Shown piece after piece: positions 9,191 through 18,353 of a stretch of 64,000 nucleotides of DNA; the stretch's first letter is position 1; every line of letters starts with the position of its first letter. The notes beneath the pieces are model-generated. The model saw only the letters and a list, made by a program, of their open reading frames with translations, did no database searches and was not told where the DNA came from. The position numbers and the translations under genes are program-made. The DNA lies in contig CAMTXU010000025.1 in the NCBI GenBank assembly GCA_947085815.1, positions 1-64,000 on the forward strand, given 5' to 3'. This DNA is from Fen-1258 sp947085815 (GTDB taxonomy: Bacteria > Bacteroidota > Ignavibacteria > Ignavibacteriales > Melioribacteraceae).

Positions 9191-10743
9191 TTAGTCTTCA
9201 GCGTATCGTTTTGCAATCTAAGATTTAACGTATAAGAGAAAGCACTCTTTTCTCTTAACGGTTCATAGTTAATATTTTTCAGAAGCGAAGCCTTGTTCAT
9301 TTCGGCAAATTCGGTTAGTACGCTTCGTGAAAGAGAAAATCCGCTGAGTTTTATTTCATCTTTGCTTATAGGCTCTAACTTGCTCACCCAGAAGTTTCTT
9401 CTTGTTTCTGCAAAATCTGAAATTCTGCCAAGCGATTTATTCCATAAACCGGATCCAAAGCTCGCGTCATCAATAATTTTTTGTGTAGCGTCAAAACTGT
9501 TTATACGTGTATCAAGGGGTGTTATCTCATCAACTAACGCTTGGTTTTGGATCTGCCGCTGGTTAAGACGGTCGATTTCAAAATCCAGCTCTTTAATCTC
9601 TCGCAAATTAGAAAGAGTCTTAAAGGTTAAGAAAAAGGCAGCACCGAATAAAAACGGCATAAGCGCATAGCTATGCCATCCGAATTGGAAAAATTTTTGA
9701 TTTTCTTGAATATACTTCGGTAAAAAATTTACTCCTATATGAACTTTCTCTAATTCATCGAAATAATCAATTCCGGTAGAAATTGGAATGGCGTACAGAG
9801 CAAGATTTTTTTGATCTTCTTCTGCAAGCTCGCTTATGTCAAAATTTTCGAATTTTAATTCCGATACATTCGCTTCAGGGAATGTTCCGTAAAAAGAGAG
9901 GATCAAATTTTCCGATCTATCTTCTCCGCATAAAATAATGTTATCAAGTTTAGGAATGCCGCCGTTTTCCATTTCGAGAAGGATCTTGGAGAAATAGACA
10001 TCGTAAGTGTGAAGATTCTTTGTGCCTATGTCCAGAGGAGAACCTATATGTTTGAGTTTTTGTCCTTCAAGAAAAATGAGCTTGCTATACTCCTTACCTA
10101 TATAAACGATAAGTGAATTATCTTCCGGAAAAAACTTTGTGGATCTTGAAATAAAGTAAGCGAGAGAAAGTTCCGCCGTTTTAATTGTAGGAATTTTTAA
10201 GTAACGGCGTTTATTATAATTTGCCAGTTGATTTATTAAATGAACACATGGAATATCTCCCTCTATAAACACTCCCATCGTTGATTTTTCATTTGAATCA
10301 GTCACATCAATCATATCTTCCGTAACAAAAATTCCTTTTGTTGTTTGAAGATCTTTAATGATCGCCTGAATTAATTTCTTCTTGGGTAAGTCCTTGGATC
10401 CATCATATGAATGATAATTTACTATCGGTTCGGTAACGATCGGAATGAAGTGCATATTTCGAAGTTTAAAACCATCGAGAGTCGAATTAAGTACTGCAAC
10501 ATCTGACCTGTCCTCTTGTATTGAATCAACAGTACTTACAGAATCAAGATTATCGAAAGAAAGGCTCTCATCCATTTCCTTCGCTTCCAATTCGACCATA
10601 ACTCCTTGCTTGGAAGAAGATTGAAGTGAGCGGGAAACGGTTAAAGATGAAACACGATGAACCTTTACCCCGTTTCTATCTTTGGATAGGACAGCAAGCT
10701 TGGCATCAGTTCCCTCACAGTATATACAGGCAACTTGTTTCAA
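9187..10743 (-). CDS. PilM-PilN fusion protein
   Basis: The first roughly 335 residues form an actin-like PilM/GspL-type cytoplasmic domain (segments LIVYIGKEYSKLIFLEG and LDNIILCGEDR resemble phosphate-loop strands). They run directly into a PilN-like part starting with the NFLP motif (339-342), one TM helix (about 358-376) and a coiled coil (about 380-420). In most type IV pilus systems PilM and PilN are separate proteins joined by the short PilN INLLP peptide inserted in PilM. Here they are one 518-residue chain, reminiscent of GspL. The gene starts one base after the PilT-like gene and overlaps the PilO/PilP-like gene by four bases. Fused order MN then OP matches the usual pilM-N-O-P order. 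Confidence 0.8.
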   Translation of the reverse strand: MKQVACIYCEGTDAKLAVLSKDRNGVKVHRVSSLTVSRSLQSSSKQGVMVELEAKEMDESLSFDNLDSVSTVDSIQEDRSDVAVLNSTLDGFKLRNMHFIPIVTEPIVNYHSYDGSKDLPKKKLIQAIIKDLQTTKGIFVTEDMIDVTDSNEKSTMGVFIEGDIPCVHLINQLANYNKRRYLKIPTIKTAELSLAYFISRSTKFFPEDNSLIVYIGKEYSKLIFLEGQKLKHIGSPLDIGTKNLHTYDVYFSKILLEMENGGIPKLDNIILCGEDRSENLILSFYGTFPEANVSELKFENFDISELAEEDQKNLALYAIPISTGIDYFDELEKVHIGVNFLPKYIQENQKFFQFGWHSYALMPFLFGAAFFLTFKTLSNLREIKELDFEIDRLNQRQIQNQALVDEITPLDTRINSFDATQKIIDDASFGSGLWNKSLGRISDFAETRRNFWVSKLEPISKDEIKLSGFSLSRSVLTEFAEMNKASLLKNINYEPLREKSAFSYTLNLRLQNDTLKTK

Positions 10744-10744
10744 C

Positions 10745-11968
10745 TTATCCTTTTATCAATTGCAAAATTCTTGTTTTATTATTTGCATAAGCAACAGCAT
10801 TTTCTTTCGATATTTTCCTCTCAGAAAATAATCTGAGCAAATCTTGTTCCATCGTAATCATGCCCTGATGAGCCCCCTGGTTAATCATCATGTAAATCTC
10901 ACTTGTATTATCGTTCTTTATTGCCGCTTTTACAGAGGGGGTTACAATTAAAACTTCTTTTGCCAGGACTCTCTTGCCATCCAAACTTGGCACCAATTTC
11001 TGAGATACGACCGAAATTAGTACATCTGCTAACCTATTCCTCACTCTTTCCTGCTCGGTTGGGTGAATTTCGGCAACTATTCTATCAATTGATTCTGTTG
11101 CAGAAGAAGTATGGAGAGTTGAAAATACTTTGTGCCCGGTATCTGTAACTTCAAGAGCGGATAAGATTGTATCCGGATCCCGCATCTCTCCAATTACAAT
11201 TATATCTGGATCTTGACGCAGCGCTTGGGTTACTCCGTCTTTAAATGAAGTTACATCTCGTCCCACCTCTCGGTGTTTGATAATTGATGCTCGAGATTTA
11301 TGAACGTACTCAACCGGAGAGGCGATAATAACTATATGACACGGATCCGAATCATTATGATAATCGATGATTGCATCGAGTGTGGCTGATTTTCCGGATC
11401 CTGTAATTCCCGTTATTAATGATAAACCAAACTTGATATAATTATGACTCATCATCTTTACGGCGAAGGGATGAAACTCTAGCGATTCGATTGGGCGGAT
11501 TCTTGCCTGAATTGCACGCATATTCAATGCGACACTATCAAGATCAAAATATGCGTCCGCACGAAAACGAACTATTGCCTGAACCTTATCGTAATGAAAT
11601 GAATAGCTGAAATCCAGATTCCGGTCTAATAACAACATCTCCGTTTGTGTCTTGCTTAATAAGGAAACGATTAGTGTCGTTGATTCATCTTCGGTAAACC
11701 GAGGCAAATCATTAACACGTTCTTTCTTTCCAAAAATTCTCATCCATATATATGACTGTGCTCCAAATCCTCCAATCTCAACATCGGAAGCTTGACGCTC
11801 AATCATAATTCCGAGAATCTGATTTATCAATTGAATGAGGAGTAATTTCTCTTCAACATTAATCTGATTGAAATGCTCGATGATATAGTTAACTCGTTCT
11901 GTACCTAAAACAGTGGATGGTATTTTGGAAACGAAATTTGAAAGGACTTGTTTTGCTTCAGCTACCAT
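10745..11968 (-). CDS. pilT: PilT-type pilus retraction ATPase
   Basis: The protein is a hexameric secretion-type ATPase of about 407 residues. It has Walker A GITGSGKS, Walker B with IVIGEMRD, a His box STLHTSSATESIDRI and the R-rich linker found in PilT. The extended start at 12064 would add 32 residues with a hydrophobic stretch and overlap pilB; I prefer ATG 11968 (MVAEAKQVL), which leaves a 73-base gap after pilB and gives a PilT-like N terminus. No strong Shine-Dalgarno decides this. PilT depolymerises pili, so its presence argues for a dynamic type IV pilus and not only a secretion pseudopilus. The PilT AIRNLIRE motif is not conserved in exact form, so a PilU-like role is possible. Confidence 0.85.
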   Translation of the reverse strand: MVAEAKQVLSNFVSKIPSTVLGTERVNYIIEHFNQINVEEKLLLIQLINQILGIMIERQASDVEIGGFGAQSYIWMRIFGKKERVNDLPRFTEDESTTLIVSLLSKTQTEMLLLDRNLDFSYSFHYDKVQAIVRFRADAYFDLDSVALNMRAIQARIRPIESLEFHPFAVKMMSHNYIKFGLSLITGITGSGKSATLDAIIDYHNDSDPCHIVIIASPVEYVHKSRASIIKHREVGRDVTSFKDGVTQALRQDPDIIVIGEMRDPDTILSALEVTDTGHKVFSTLHTSSATESIDRIVAEIHPTEQERVRNRLADVLISVVSQKLVPSLDGKRVLAKEVLIVTPSVKAAIKNDNTSEIYMMINQGAHQGMITMEQDLLRLFSERKISKENAVAYANNKTRILQLIKG

Positions 11969-12041
11969 CAGGAATAACCGCTTTATTGAATGATTAGCAA
12001 GGTATAAATTACCTCGTATAAATATAATAAAGAATATCCAA

Positions 12042-13829
12042 TTAGTCTTCCATTGTTGCGCCAATTACTTCTTGAATAGAAGTTAACCCTAATTTAACTT
12101 TCTCAAAACCGGAATCGCGCAGACTGTTAGTTCCATCTTTTCTTGCTTGCACTCGAATTGCCTCTTCGTCAACTTCTTCTCCCGACTTAACAATTGTCCT
12201 TCTAATTTCTTTTGTGAAATAAAGAGCTTCATGTATCGCCATTCTTCCTTTATAGCCAGAATGATTACATTTTTCACAACCGACTGCTTCAAAAATTTCA
12301 TGACCAACCCAATCCTTAATATCCAGCCCAGATGGTAAAATGTGCTCTTCAATATTTAGAATTTTCCTTTTACAGTTCTCGCAAAGTTTTCTGATGAGGC
12401 GCTGAGCAACTATAATATTAATGGCGTACGCAATTAAAAAAGGTTCAACACCCATTTTAAATAAACGCGCTACAGCGCTGGGTGCGTCGTTTGTGTGAAG
12501 TGTAGAAAATGTTAAGTGCCCTGTATTGGCAAGCTTGATTGCAGTCTCGGCTGTTTCTTTATCGCGCATCTCACCAACAAGAACAATATCCGGGTCGTGA
12601 CGCAATATTGCTCTTATAGCCTGCTCAAAATTCATTTTATGTCCAATCTTCAATTGGCGAGCGCCCTCAATTACATATTCAACGGGATCTTCCACAGTGA
12701 GGACATTTTTTGAGGGATTGATTACCTGGTACAATGCCGCAATAAGAGTTGTAGATTTACCGCTACCTGTAGGACCTGTTAATATTATCATTCCTTGTGG
12801 CTGGCTGATAGCTTTTACAAATGCGGTGTTTGCATAACCGGTGAGACCAAGTTTACCTAGATCACGAATTACTTTTCTATCATCAAGAATTCTTATTACA
12901 ATACTTTCAAATTTATTTTTTAATTCTGTTCCAACAGTTGGTAAAACCGAAACTCTGTAACGAATTATGTGTCCGTCTATCTCTCGCTGAATAAATCCAT
13001 CTTGAGCCCGTTCACGTTCAAAACGATCGAGACCTTTAGACCTATCCTTTACAACTGCCATTACTGCTTCCGGCAAAGTTCCTTCTTGAGTATGCCACAG
13101 CATTAGTTTACCATCAAGTCGAAAATGAATTTCAGTTTTATTACCGGATTTTGGTATTAAGTGAATATCGCTAACGCCTTTCCGGGTTCCCTCAACAAGC
13201 GCTGCTTCTATCAGATTAATAAGAGCACTTTTATTGATTTCCGCATCAAGTTCCTCCTCGTCCACAGTGGCTTCATCTTGCGCAACTTGTATCTCTTCTC
13301 CCGCCTCTTGAATCATTTTCAAATATTCGTTTTCTGTAGGCGCAAGGAGCGCAACAAGTTTATCGTAATCTTTTTTCCGGAGATAGTTTATTTCGTATTT
13401 CTTTACGTTGAGTGTGTATGCAACTTTTGCAAGATTCCTATCAGTAGGGTCAACTGCAGCAAGAACTAATTTGTCTTTTATCCTCTCATCAAACTTAAAA
13501 GGAATTACACGGTGGGTGATCATCATTTGTTTGACATCATCACCTTGACGAGTCATTAAATTTTTAATCTCTGAAATACGCTCATCGGATAATTCTTCCG
13601 GGTGGACATTCAATTCCTTAAATGCGTAAAGGAGGGCAACTTCTCTAAAAATAATGTCGTGATCGAATTTAAACTCATCAACTAAAATCTGAGCAAGATT
13701 TCTCTTCAGTTTTGTTTGATCTGCTTCTTTAATTTTAAGCGATTGTTCTAAAATCTTGTGATCAATAATACCCTTTTTGAGGAGTAAGTAACCTATCTTA
13801 TCGGTCATTTCGAGCTGGGTTTCAATCAT
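12042..13829 (-). CDS. pilB: PilB/GspE-type assembly ATPase
   Basis: The 595-residue protein has an N-terminal GspE/MshEN-like domain (about 1-170), then an N2 domain and the C-terminal RecA-like ATPase. The ATPase has Walker A GPTGSGKST, Asp box, Walker B DIVLVGEMRD, His box STLHTNDAPSA, and a four-cysteine zinc site (CENC and CEKC) characteristic of GspE/PilB assembly ATPases. It powers pilin polymerisation from the cytoplasmic face. It sits between pilC (23 bases upstream) and pilT, in one minus-strand operon. Confidence 0.95.
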   Translation of the reverse strand: MIETQLEMTDKIGYLLLKKGIIDHKILEQSLKIKEADQTKLKRNLAQILVDEFKFDHDIIFREVALLYAFKELNVHPEELSDERISEIKNLMTRQGDDVKQMMITHRVIPFKFDERIKDKLVLAAVDPTDRNLAKVAYTLNVKKYEINYLRKKDYDKLVALLAPTENEYLKMIQEAGEEIQVAQDEATVDEEELDAEINKSALINLIEAALVEGTRKGVSDIHLIPKSGNKTEIHFRLDGKLMLWHTQEGTLPEAVMAVVKDRSKGLDRFERERAQDGFIQREIDGHIIRYRVSVLPTVGTELKNKFESIVIRILDDRKVIRDLGKLGLTGYANTAFVKAISQPQGMIILTGPTGSGKSTTLIAALYQVINPSKNVLTVEDPVEYVIEGARQLKIGHKMNFEQAIRAILRHDPDIVLVGEMRDKETAETAIKLANTGHLTFSTLHTNDAPSAVARLFKMGVEPFLIAYAINIIVAQRLIRKLCENCKRKILNIEEHILPSGLDIKDWVGHEIFEAVGCEKCNHSGYKGRMAIHEALYFTKEIRRTIVKSGEEVDEEAIRVQARKDGTNSLRDSGFEKVKLGLTSIQEVIGATMED

Positions 13830-13852
13830 TTATAATTTTCCTTCAGACTTTT

Positions 13853-15196
13853 CTATTTCATTGTTGGTGATTTTGGACTAATTGTAGCCGTCTCGGCAGA
13901 TACTAAAGTTAATCCAATCATTACTACCATAATAACCATAGCAATTCCTACTTGTATCATTTCAATTACATTTTTTAGTCTGAACACTGTTTCGCTTTCA
14001 TAATAATTTGCAAGCTGAAAAGCGGTGTTCTTGATTGTTCCCGTTTCTTCGCCGGAGTGAAATCTTGATAACGCAGTTTCCGTAAAAATGCCGGACGCTT
14101 CGAAAGATTCTGTTATTCCGACACCTTTTTTAATCATGAGAGGGATTGCAATATTTTTTATTTGCTGTTCAAAATAAACATTTCCCGTAGCCTCAGCGGC
14201 AATGCGGATTGGTTCAATGCTTTCGGCTGAACCGCTGTATAAAGTATAAAACACACGGCAAAAAACTTCTATTAATGTCTTATGAATCAGAGAACCCATT
14301 ATAGGCATCTTTAGCATGTACCTATCAATCATCAATCTGCCTGCTTTAGTTTTGCCAAATCTCCAAAGGGCAATTGGCGGAGCGATACACACAAGCGCGA
14401 CGAGAAAACTATTATTCATCAAAAAATTACTTATACCTAAGGTTCCGGCGGTTAATGGCGGAAGAGGAATATTAAATTTTACAAAAAGTTTTGCCGTTTC
14501 AGGAAAAATGTACCCTACATAAAAAAGTACTGCTAAGAAAAGTACAAATAAAGTTACCATCGGAGTAATAAGAGCACTTCGTAAATTTTTCTTGAACTCC
14601 TGCTGTCTTTCTAAAAACTTTGCTGTAGCTTTATAAATTTCTGCCATATTACCGCTCTTCGATGCTAATCCTAACATATAAGCGGTAAATTTTCCAAAGA
14701 CAGATTGGTATCGTAAAAAAGTGATTTCGCTATCAGCCCCTTTTTTTAGCTCATTATTAATCTGCTTTAAAGTTTCTTTAAGAGTTTTATTCTGAATGTC
14801 GTTAATCAACAATGTTAAAATTTCGCTATAAGGAAGTTTCTGCTCAAGCAACTCAGCACTGATTTTTACAAATGAGACAATATCTTGTGTAGGAGGATTA
14901 AAGCTAAATTCAATAAGTTTTCTATTGACAGATATAACTTCATATCCAAGTTTTCGAAGAGCGTTTACAACTTCATCCTTTGTATAAGCTCTTTGCTCTC
15001 CATGAATTGGTTTTTCTCTGCCGCGTTTTATTTTATATAGATAAGCAACTTTTTTTTCAATTTTTTGAATTTTGAGCTGATTCTTTTCTGCCAACTTATA
15101 AATTTTTTTCTTAGCTTCTCCAAAGGTCGGCTCGCTGAGGGTCCCGTTTATTAATTGACCATTTGATTTTTGCGCGATAAATCTGACTTCAATCAT
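13853..15196 (-). CDS. pilC: PilC/GspF-type inner-membrane platform protein
   Basis: The 447-residue protein has two GspF domains. The first is at about 120-240 and ends in TM LITPMVTLFVLFLAVLFYVG; the second is at about 310-425 with paired C-terminal hydrophobic segments. The motif FHSGEETG and the conserved GVGITESFEAS context are typical of this family. An N-terminal extension of about 110 residues, rich in lysine, precedes the core and may contact the ATPase. It is the polytopic platform on which the pilus rotates or is assembled. A terminator-like hairpin separates it from the upstream pilin gene. Confidence 0.92.
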   Translation of the reverse strand: MIEVRFIAQKSNGQLINGTLSEPTFGEAKKKIYKLAEKNQLKIQKIEKKVAYLYKIKRGREKPIHGEQRAYTKDEVVNALRKLGYEVISVNRKLIEFSFNPPTQDIVSFVKISAELLEQKLPYSEILTLLINDIQNKTLKETLKQINNELKKGADSEITFLRYQSVFGKFTAYMLGLASKSGNMAEIYKATAKFLERQQEFKKNLRSALITPMVTLFVLFLAVLFYVGYIFPETAKLFVKFNIPLPPLTAGTLGISNFLMNNSFLVALVCIAPPIALWRFGKTKAGRLMIDRYMLKMPIMGSLIHKTLIEVFCRVFYTLYSGSAESIEPIRIAAEATGNVYFEQQIKNIAIPLMIKKGVGITESFEASGIFTETALSRFHSGEETGTIKNTAFQLANYYESETVFRLKNVIEMIQVGIAMVIMVVMIGLTLVSAETATISPKSPTMK

Positions 15197-15218
15197 ATAG
15201 AATGTCTCTTAGTTAAAC

Positions 15219-15251
15219 AAAAAGCCGAAAGAACAGCGTTCCTTCGGCTTT
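15219..15251 (-). terminator. Intrinsic terminator or attenuator between pilin and pilC
   Basis: On the minus strand a stem of 14 pairs with one mismatch (arms 15221-15234 and 15238-15251, core AAGCCGAA/TTCGGCTT) has a 3-base loop and is followed by T-rich sequence. It lies 27 bases after the pilin stop and 23 bases before pilC. The position suggests that most transcripts stop after the pilin and a fraction reads into the machinery genes, giving more pilin than assembly proteins. Confidence 0.75.
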
Positions 15252-15277
15252 CAATTTAAGAAAAATTCCATCAAAAA

Positions 15278-15670
15278 TTAATTATTAATGGTCGTTGAGG
15301 TAATTGAATTTGGTCCGACTACCATTGTTACTTTTACAACTGTAGCACCGTCATTACCATTTTCTGTACCAACACCGACAAGAGTTACTGTTTGTGCAGC
15401 TATTGTAGGTGTTACTGCAGCGCTCATATTTGCCGTTGGTGATAAACTTGCCGGAACCGTCCATCCGGTAAATGTATTACCGCCGCCGCCAAGAGCTGTT
15501 GGTTTTCTATAGTATTGTTGCGCCATAGCAGCAATGTTTGTTAAATCAGCAATAACTGCATCACGATTTGATTGCGATGCACTAGCTGTGAATACATTGA
15601 TACCTACTACAACAGCGATACCGACAATGATAACGCCAAGAACGATAAGTAATAATTGTTGTTGACCCAT
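15278..15670 (-). CDS. Small type IV pilin-like protein 1
   Basis: This 130-residue protein has the outline of a type IV pilin: a very short leader (MG), a long hydrophobic helix (LLLIVLGVIIVGIAVVVGI), then an amphipathic helix and a small Gly/Thr-rich globular part. After a cut behind G2 the mature protein would start QQQLLLI. The usual Phe1 and Glu5 are absent. A strong Shine-Dalgarno (AAGGAG, 8 bases before ATG) fits high expression. A paralogue with the same N terminus lies just upstream. The context with pilB, pilC and pilT makes it the likely major pilin. Confidence 0.75.
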   Translation of the reverse strand: MGQQQLLLIVLGVIIVGIAVVVGINVFTASASQSNRDAVIADLTNIAAMAQQYYRKPTALGGGGNTFTGWTVPASLSPTANMSAAVTPTIAAQTVTLVGVGTENGNDGATVVKVTMVVGPNSITSTTINN

Positions 15671-15878
15671 TTTTGTAACTCCTTCTAGTTTGTTTATAAA
15701 TGTTAATTAGATGTTAGAATATATCTCCGAAAAAAAACTGGTTGTTTCCGAAACAAATTAACTCCTTCAATTTACTTTAATCTCCGCCGGTAACGTTTTC
15801 CTCAACTATTTCTTTCAATTTTAATGCCGAATGTATTACTTCTCAAATAATTATTGGCGTTATACTCTATAGACAATG
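15671..15878. other. Leader/promoter region of pilin 1
   Basis: The 208-base AT-rich gap between the two pilin genes holds the AAGGAG ribosome-binding site of pilin 1. I see no convincing terminator for pilin 2 here and no promoter motif that I can assign with confidence. The paralogous gene upstream may be transcribed separately. Confidence 0.4.
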
Positions 15879-16259
15879 TTACCTAATTATAGTTGTTGTG
15901 AATGAAGTTGCGGTTACATTTATCTGCACTGTAACAGAATCGTTATTAGTAACAACCTCATTGCCAACTCCTGTAATGACTACATTATCAGAGGCAACGA
16001 GAGCCGTAAAATGACCATTGGCAGTAGTAGATAATTCACTGGGTATAGCCCAACCAGAAAATGTTCTTGAGCCGCCGCCCATAGAACTTGGTCTCATATA
16101 ATATTGCTGGGCAAGAGATGCAAGATTCATTAATTCGTTCGTAACATTATTGCGCTTTGTTTCAATGGCGTTAGCTCTAAAAAGACCGATGCCGACAAAA
16201 ATTGCAATTCCTACAATCACAATACCCAATAGAATTAAAAGTAATTGCTGCTGGCCCAC
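15879..16259 (-). CDS. Small type IV pilin-like protein 2
   Basis: The 126-residue protein is a paralogue of the next gene: the same MGQQQLLLI start, hydrophobic helix, an AQQYYMRPSSMGGG segment matching AQQYYRKPTALGGG, and a Thr/Val-rich C terminus. The start codon is GTG, fixed by the conserved N terminus and by GGAG six bases upstream. It also lacks Glu5 of canonical type IV pilins. The C-terminal halves differ more than the N-terminal halves, as in major/minor pilin pairs. With a weaker start codon than its neighbour it may be the minor component. Confidence 0.75.
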   Translation of the reverse strand: MGQQQLLLILLGIVIVGIAIFVGIGLFRANAIETKRNNVTNELMNLASLAQQYYMRPSSMGGGSRTFSGWAIPSELSTTANGHFTALVASDNVVITGVGNEVVTNNDSVTVQINVTATSFTTTIIR

Positions 16260-16478
16260 TTAGATCTCCATGGGATTTTGCAATCGGTAATTATTTCCGT
16301 TCAACTTACACTCTATTCTATTAATGTAAATTTTAATATATCAATTATTAAACCAACTTTTGATTATGCAAAAATTGCTTTTTATCTGGAAAAAATATAG
16401 AAAATGGAATGATTAATAGAAAGGAAAATCTACAATAGTAATTCTAGATTTATTTGATCGGTAAAATCTACATGTAAG

Positions 16479-16504
16479 AATGGGTGAAATCTAATTCACC
16501 CATT
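16479..16504 (-). terminator. Hairpin just downstream of aspS
   Basis: A perfect 10-bp inverted repeat (aatgggtgaa / ttcacccatt) with a 6-base loop begins two bases after the aspS stop codon on the minus strand. The following sequence is not strongly T-rich in that direction, so it may act as a weak terminator or as a 3'-end stabilising hairpin. Confidence 0.5.
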
Positions 16505-16506
16505 TT

Positions 16507-18273
16507 CTATTTTACTCTTAAATGAAGTTCGGTAAGCTGTGCATCATCCACGCGTGATGGAGCCTCATCCATCAAAGAAAGACCGCTTGACGTCTTCGGA
16601 AAAGCAATGACATCTCTAATAGATGATTTTCCTGCGAACAACATTGCTAATCGATCAAAACCAAAGGCAATTCCACCATGAGGCGGTGCGCCATATTTGA
16701 AGGCTCCCATCAGAAATCCAAATTTTTCCTCCGCTTCTTCATCACTAATACCAAGTGCCTTAAACATCTTCGATTGTAAAGCCGAGTCATGAATACGAAT
16801 ACTGCCCCCAGCAATCTCATTCCCATTCAGCACTAAATCATAAGCGCGTGCTTTAACTTTTGTAGGGTCTGTATCCATTAAAGAGATATCCTCTATGCGC
16901 GGTGATGTGAAAGGATGGTGCATCGCGTATAAACGTTTAGTCTCATCATCCCACTCGAACAGCGGAAAATCGGTAACCCACAAAAGAGATGGTTTAGCCT
17001 CGGGCAAAATAAGATTCATTCTCTTTGCCATCTCTAAACGCAGTGAACCCATTAACAAAAGTGTTTTTATTTTCGGACCTGTAAGGATAAACAGCAAATC
17101 TCCTTCTTCAGCGTTCATTTTATTAATTAAATTTTGTTTTTCTTCATCAGATAAAAATTTTGCAATTGGTGCTTCAAGTTCATTTTCTTTTACGCGCATC
17201 CAAATTAATCCGCCGGCACCAAGTTTTTTCACAAAGTCTGTTAGAACGTCAAGCTGGTTTCTTGTATAATCACCGCACCCTTTTGCGAGTAACCCGGTAA
17301 CTATTCCATTAGTTGCTATTGAATCTTTGAAAACGCGAAACTCAGATTTTGAGAAGACGTCATTCAGTGTTACCATTTCTAGTGCAAACCTTAGATCAGG
17401 CTTATCACTGCCGTATTTTTCCATTGCCTTATCAAAACTTAATCTGAGCAGAGGAGTAGTGATTTCATAATTAAGAATATTTTTGAAAAATTCTTTCATC
17501 AGACCTTCGACAATTTCAAAAATATCTTCAACATCAACAAACGACATCTCAACATCAATCTGTGTAAATTCATATTGCCTGTCCGAGCGCAAGTCCTCAT
17601 CTCTAAAACATTTCACAATCTGAAAATAACGGTCGAGTCCCGCCACCATTAATAACTGTTTGTAGGTCTGAGGTGATTGGGGCAGTGCATAAAATTTTCC
17701 TTTGTGCATACGACTTGGCACTAAAAAATCACGTGCCCCTTCAGGGGTGCTTTTCATTAAGATGGGAGTTTCAACTTCAACAAAATTATTCGCGTCAAAA
17801 TATTTTCTGGTGATTTGATACATCTTATGACGCAGCAAAAGATTTTTTTGCATCTCATTTCTACGCAAATCAAGGTAACGGTATTTCAGACGTAAATCTT
17901 CGTGCGCATCTATACCGTCTTCGATTGGGAAAGGGGGAGTTTCTGCCTGATTCAGAATTATTAATCGATCCGCCATCACATCTATTTGACCGGTTGATAG
18001 TTCTGAATTTTCGGTGCCTTCAGGACGTTTTCTAACTTTTCCCTCTATTGAAATCACATACTCGCTTCTTAATTTTTTCCCTTGTTCATGCGATTCTGAA
18101 TTATAATGAGGTTCAAAAACAATTTGAGTAATACCATGACGATCCCGCAGCTCTATAAAAATTACACCGCCAAGATCCCTGCGTATTGCTACCCAGCCGT
18201 TCAAAATTACATTCTGACCAATGTGAATCTCTCTTAATTCTCCGCAAGTATGAGTTCTTTTATTAAACTTCAT
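16507..18273 (-). CDS. aspS: Aspartate--tRNA ligase
   Basis: This is a class II aminoacyl-tRNA synthetase of about 588 residues, the usual size for bacterial AspRS. It has an N-terminal OB-fold anticodon-binding domain (GWVAIRRDLGGVIFIELRDRHG), motif 2 region FRDEDLRSDRQYEFTQIDVEMSF, the bacterial GAD insertion in the middle, and motif 3 GGIAFGFDRL near the C terminus. I chose ATG 18273 (MKFNKRTHTCGEL), which aligns with the family start; an upstream GTG at 18294 would add seven residues. It charges tRNA-Asp. It is transcribed toward the pilin genes but separated by a hairpin and 247 bases. Confidence 0.96.
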   Translation of the reverse strand: MKFNKRTHTCGELREIHIGQNVILNGWVAIRRDLGGVIFIELRDRHGITQIVFEPHYNSESHEQGKKLRSEYVISIEGKVRKRPEGTENSELSTGQIDVMADRLIILNQAETPPFPIEDGIDAHEDLRLKYRYLDLRRNEMQKNLLLRHKMYQITRKYFDANNFVEVETPILMKSTPEGARDFLVPSRMHKGKFYALPQSPQTYKQLLMVAGLDRYFQIVKCFRDEDLRSDRQYEFTQIDVEMSFVDVEDIFEIVEGLMKEFFKNILNYEITTPLLRLSFDKAMEKYGSDKPDLRFALEMVTLNDVFSKSEFRVFKDSIATNGIVTGLLAKGCGDYTRNQLDVLTDFVKKLGAGGLIWMRVKENELEAPIAKFLSDEEKQNLINKMNAEEGDLLFILTGPKIKTLLLMGSLRLEMAKRMNLILPEAKPSLLWVTDFPLFEWDDETKRLYAMHHPFTSPRIEDISLMDTDPTKVKARAYDLVLNGNEIAGGSIRIHDSALQSKMFKALGISDEEAEEKFGFLMGAFKYGAPPHGGIAFGFDRLAMLFAGKSSIRDVIAFPKTSSGLSLMDEAPSRVDDAQLTELHLRVK

Positions 18274-18353
18274 AAACCGATTTTCGCTCCACACTTAAAT
18301 TAGGCGCAAAGATAAACATTTAAGAGGGGCTATTCAAATTAAGCTAATAGAAG

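Noticed and set aside
10745..12064. PilT start at 12064
   Set aside because: Overlaps pilB and adds a hydrophobic stretch not found in PilT; ATG 11968 fits better.
12089..12352. 87-codon minus-strand frame inside pilB
   Set aside because: Shifted frame of the PilB C terminus, which has clear zinc and ATPase motifs.
16895..17269. 124-codon plus-strand frame
   Set aside because: Antisense to aspS; no independent support.
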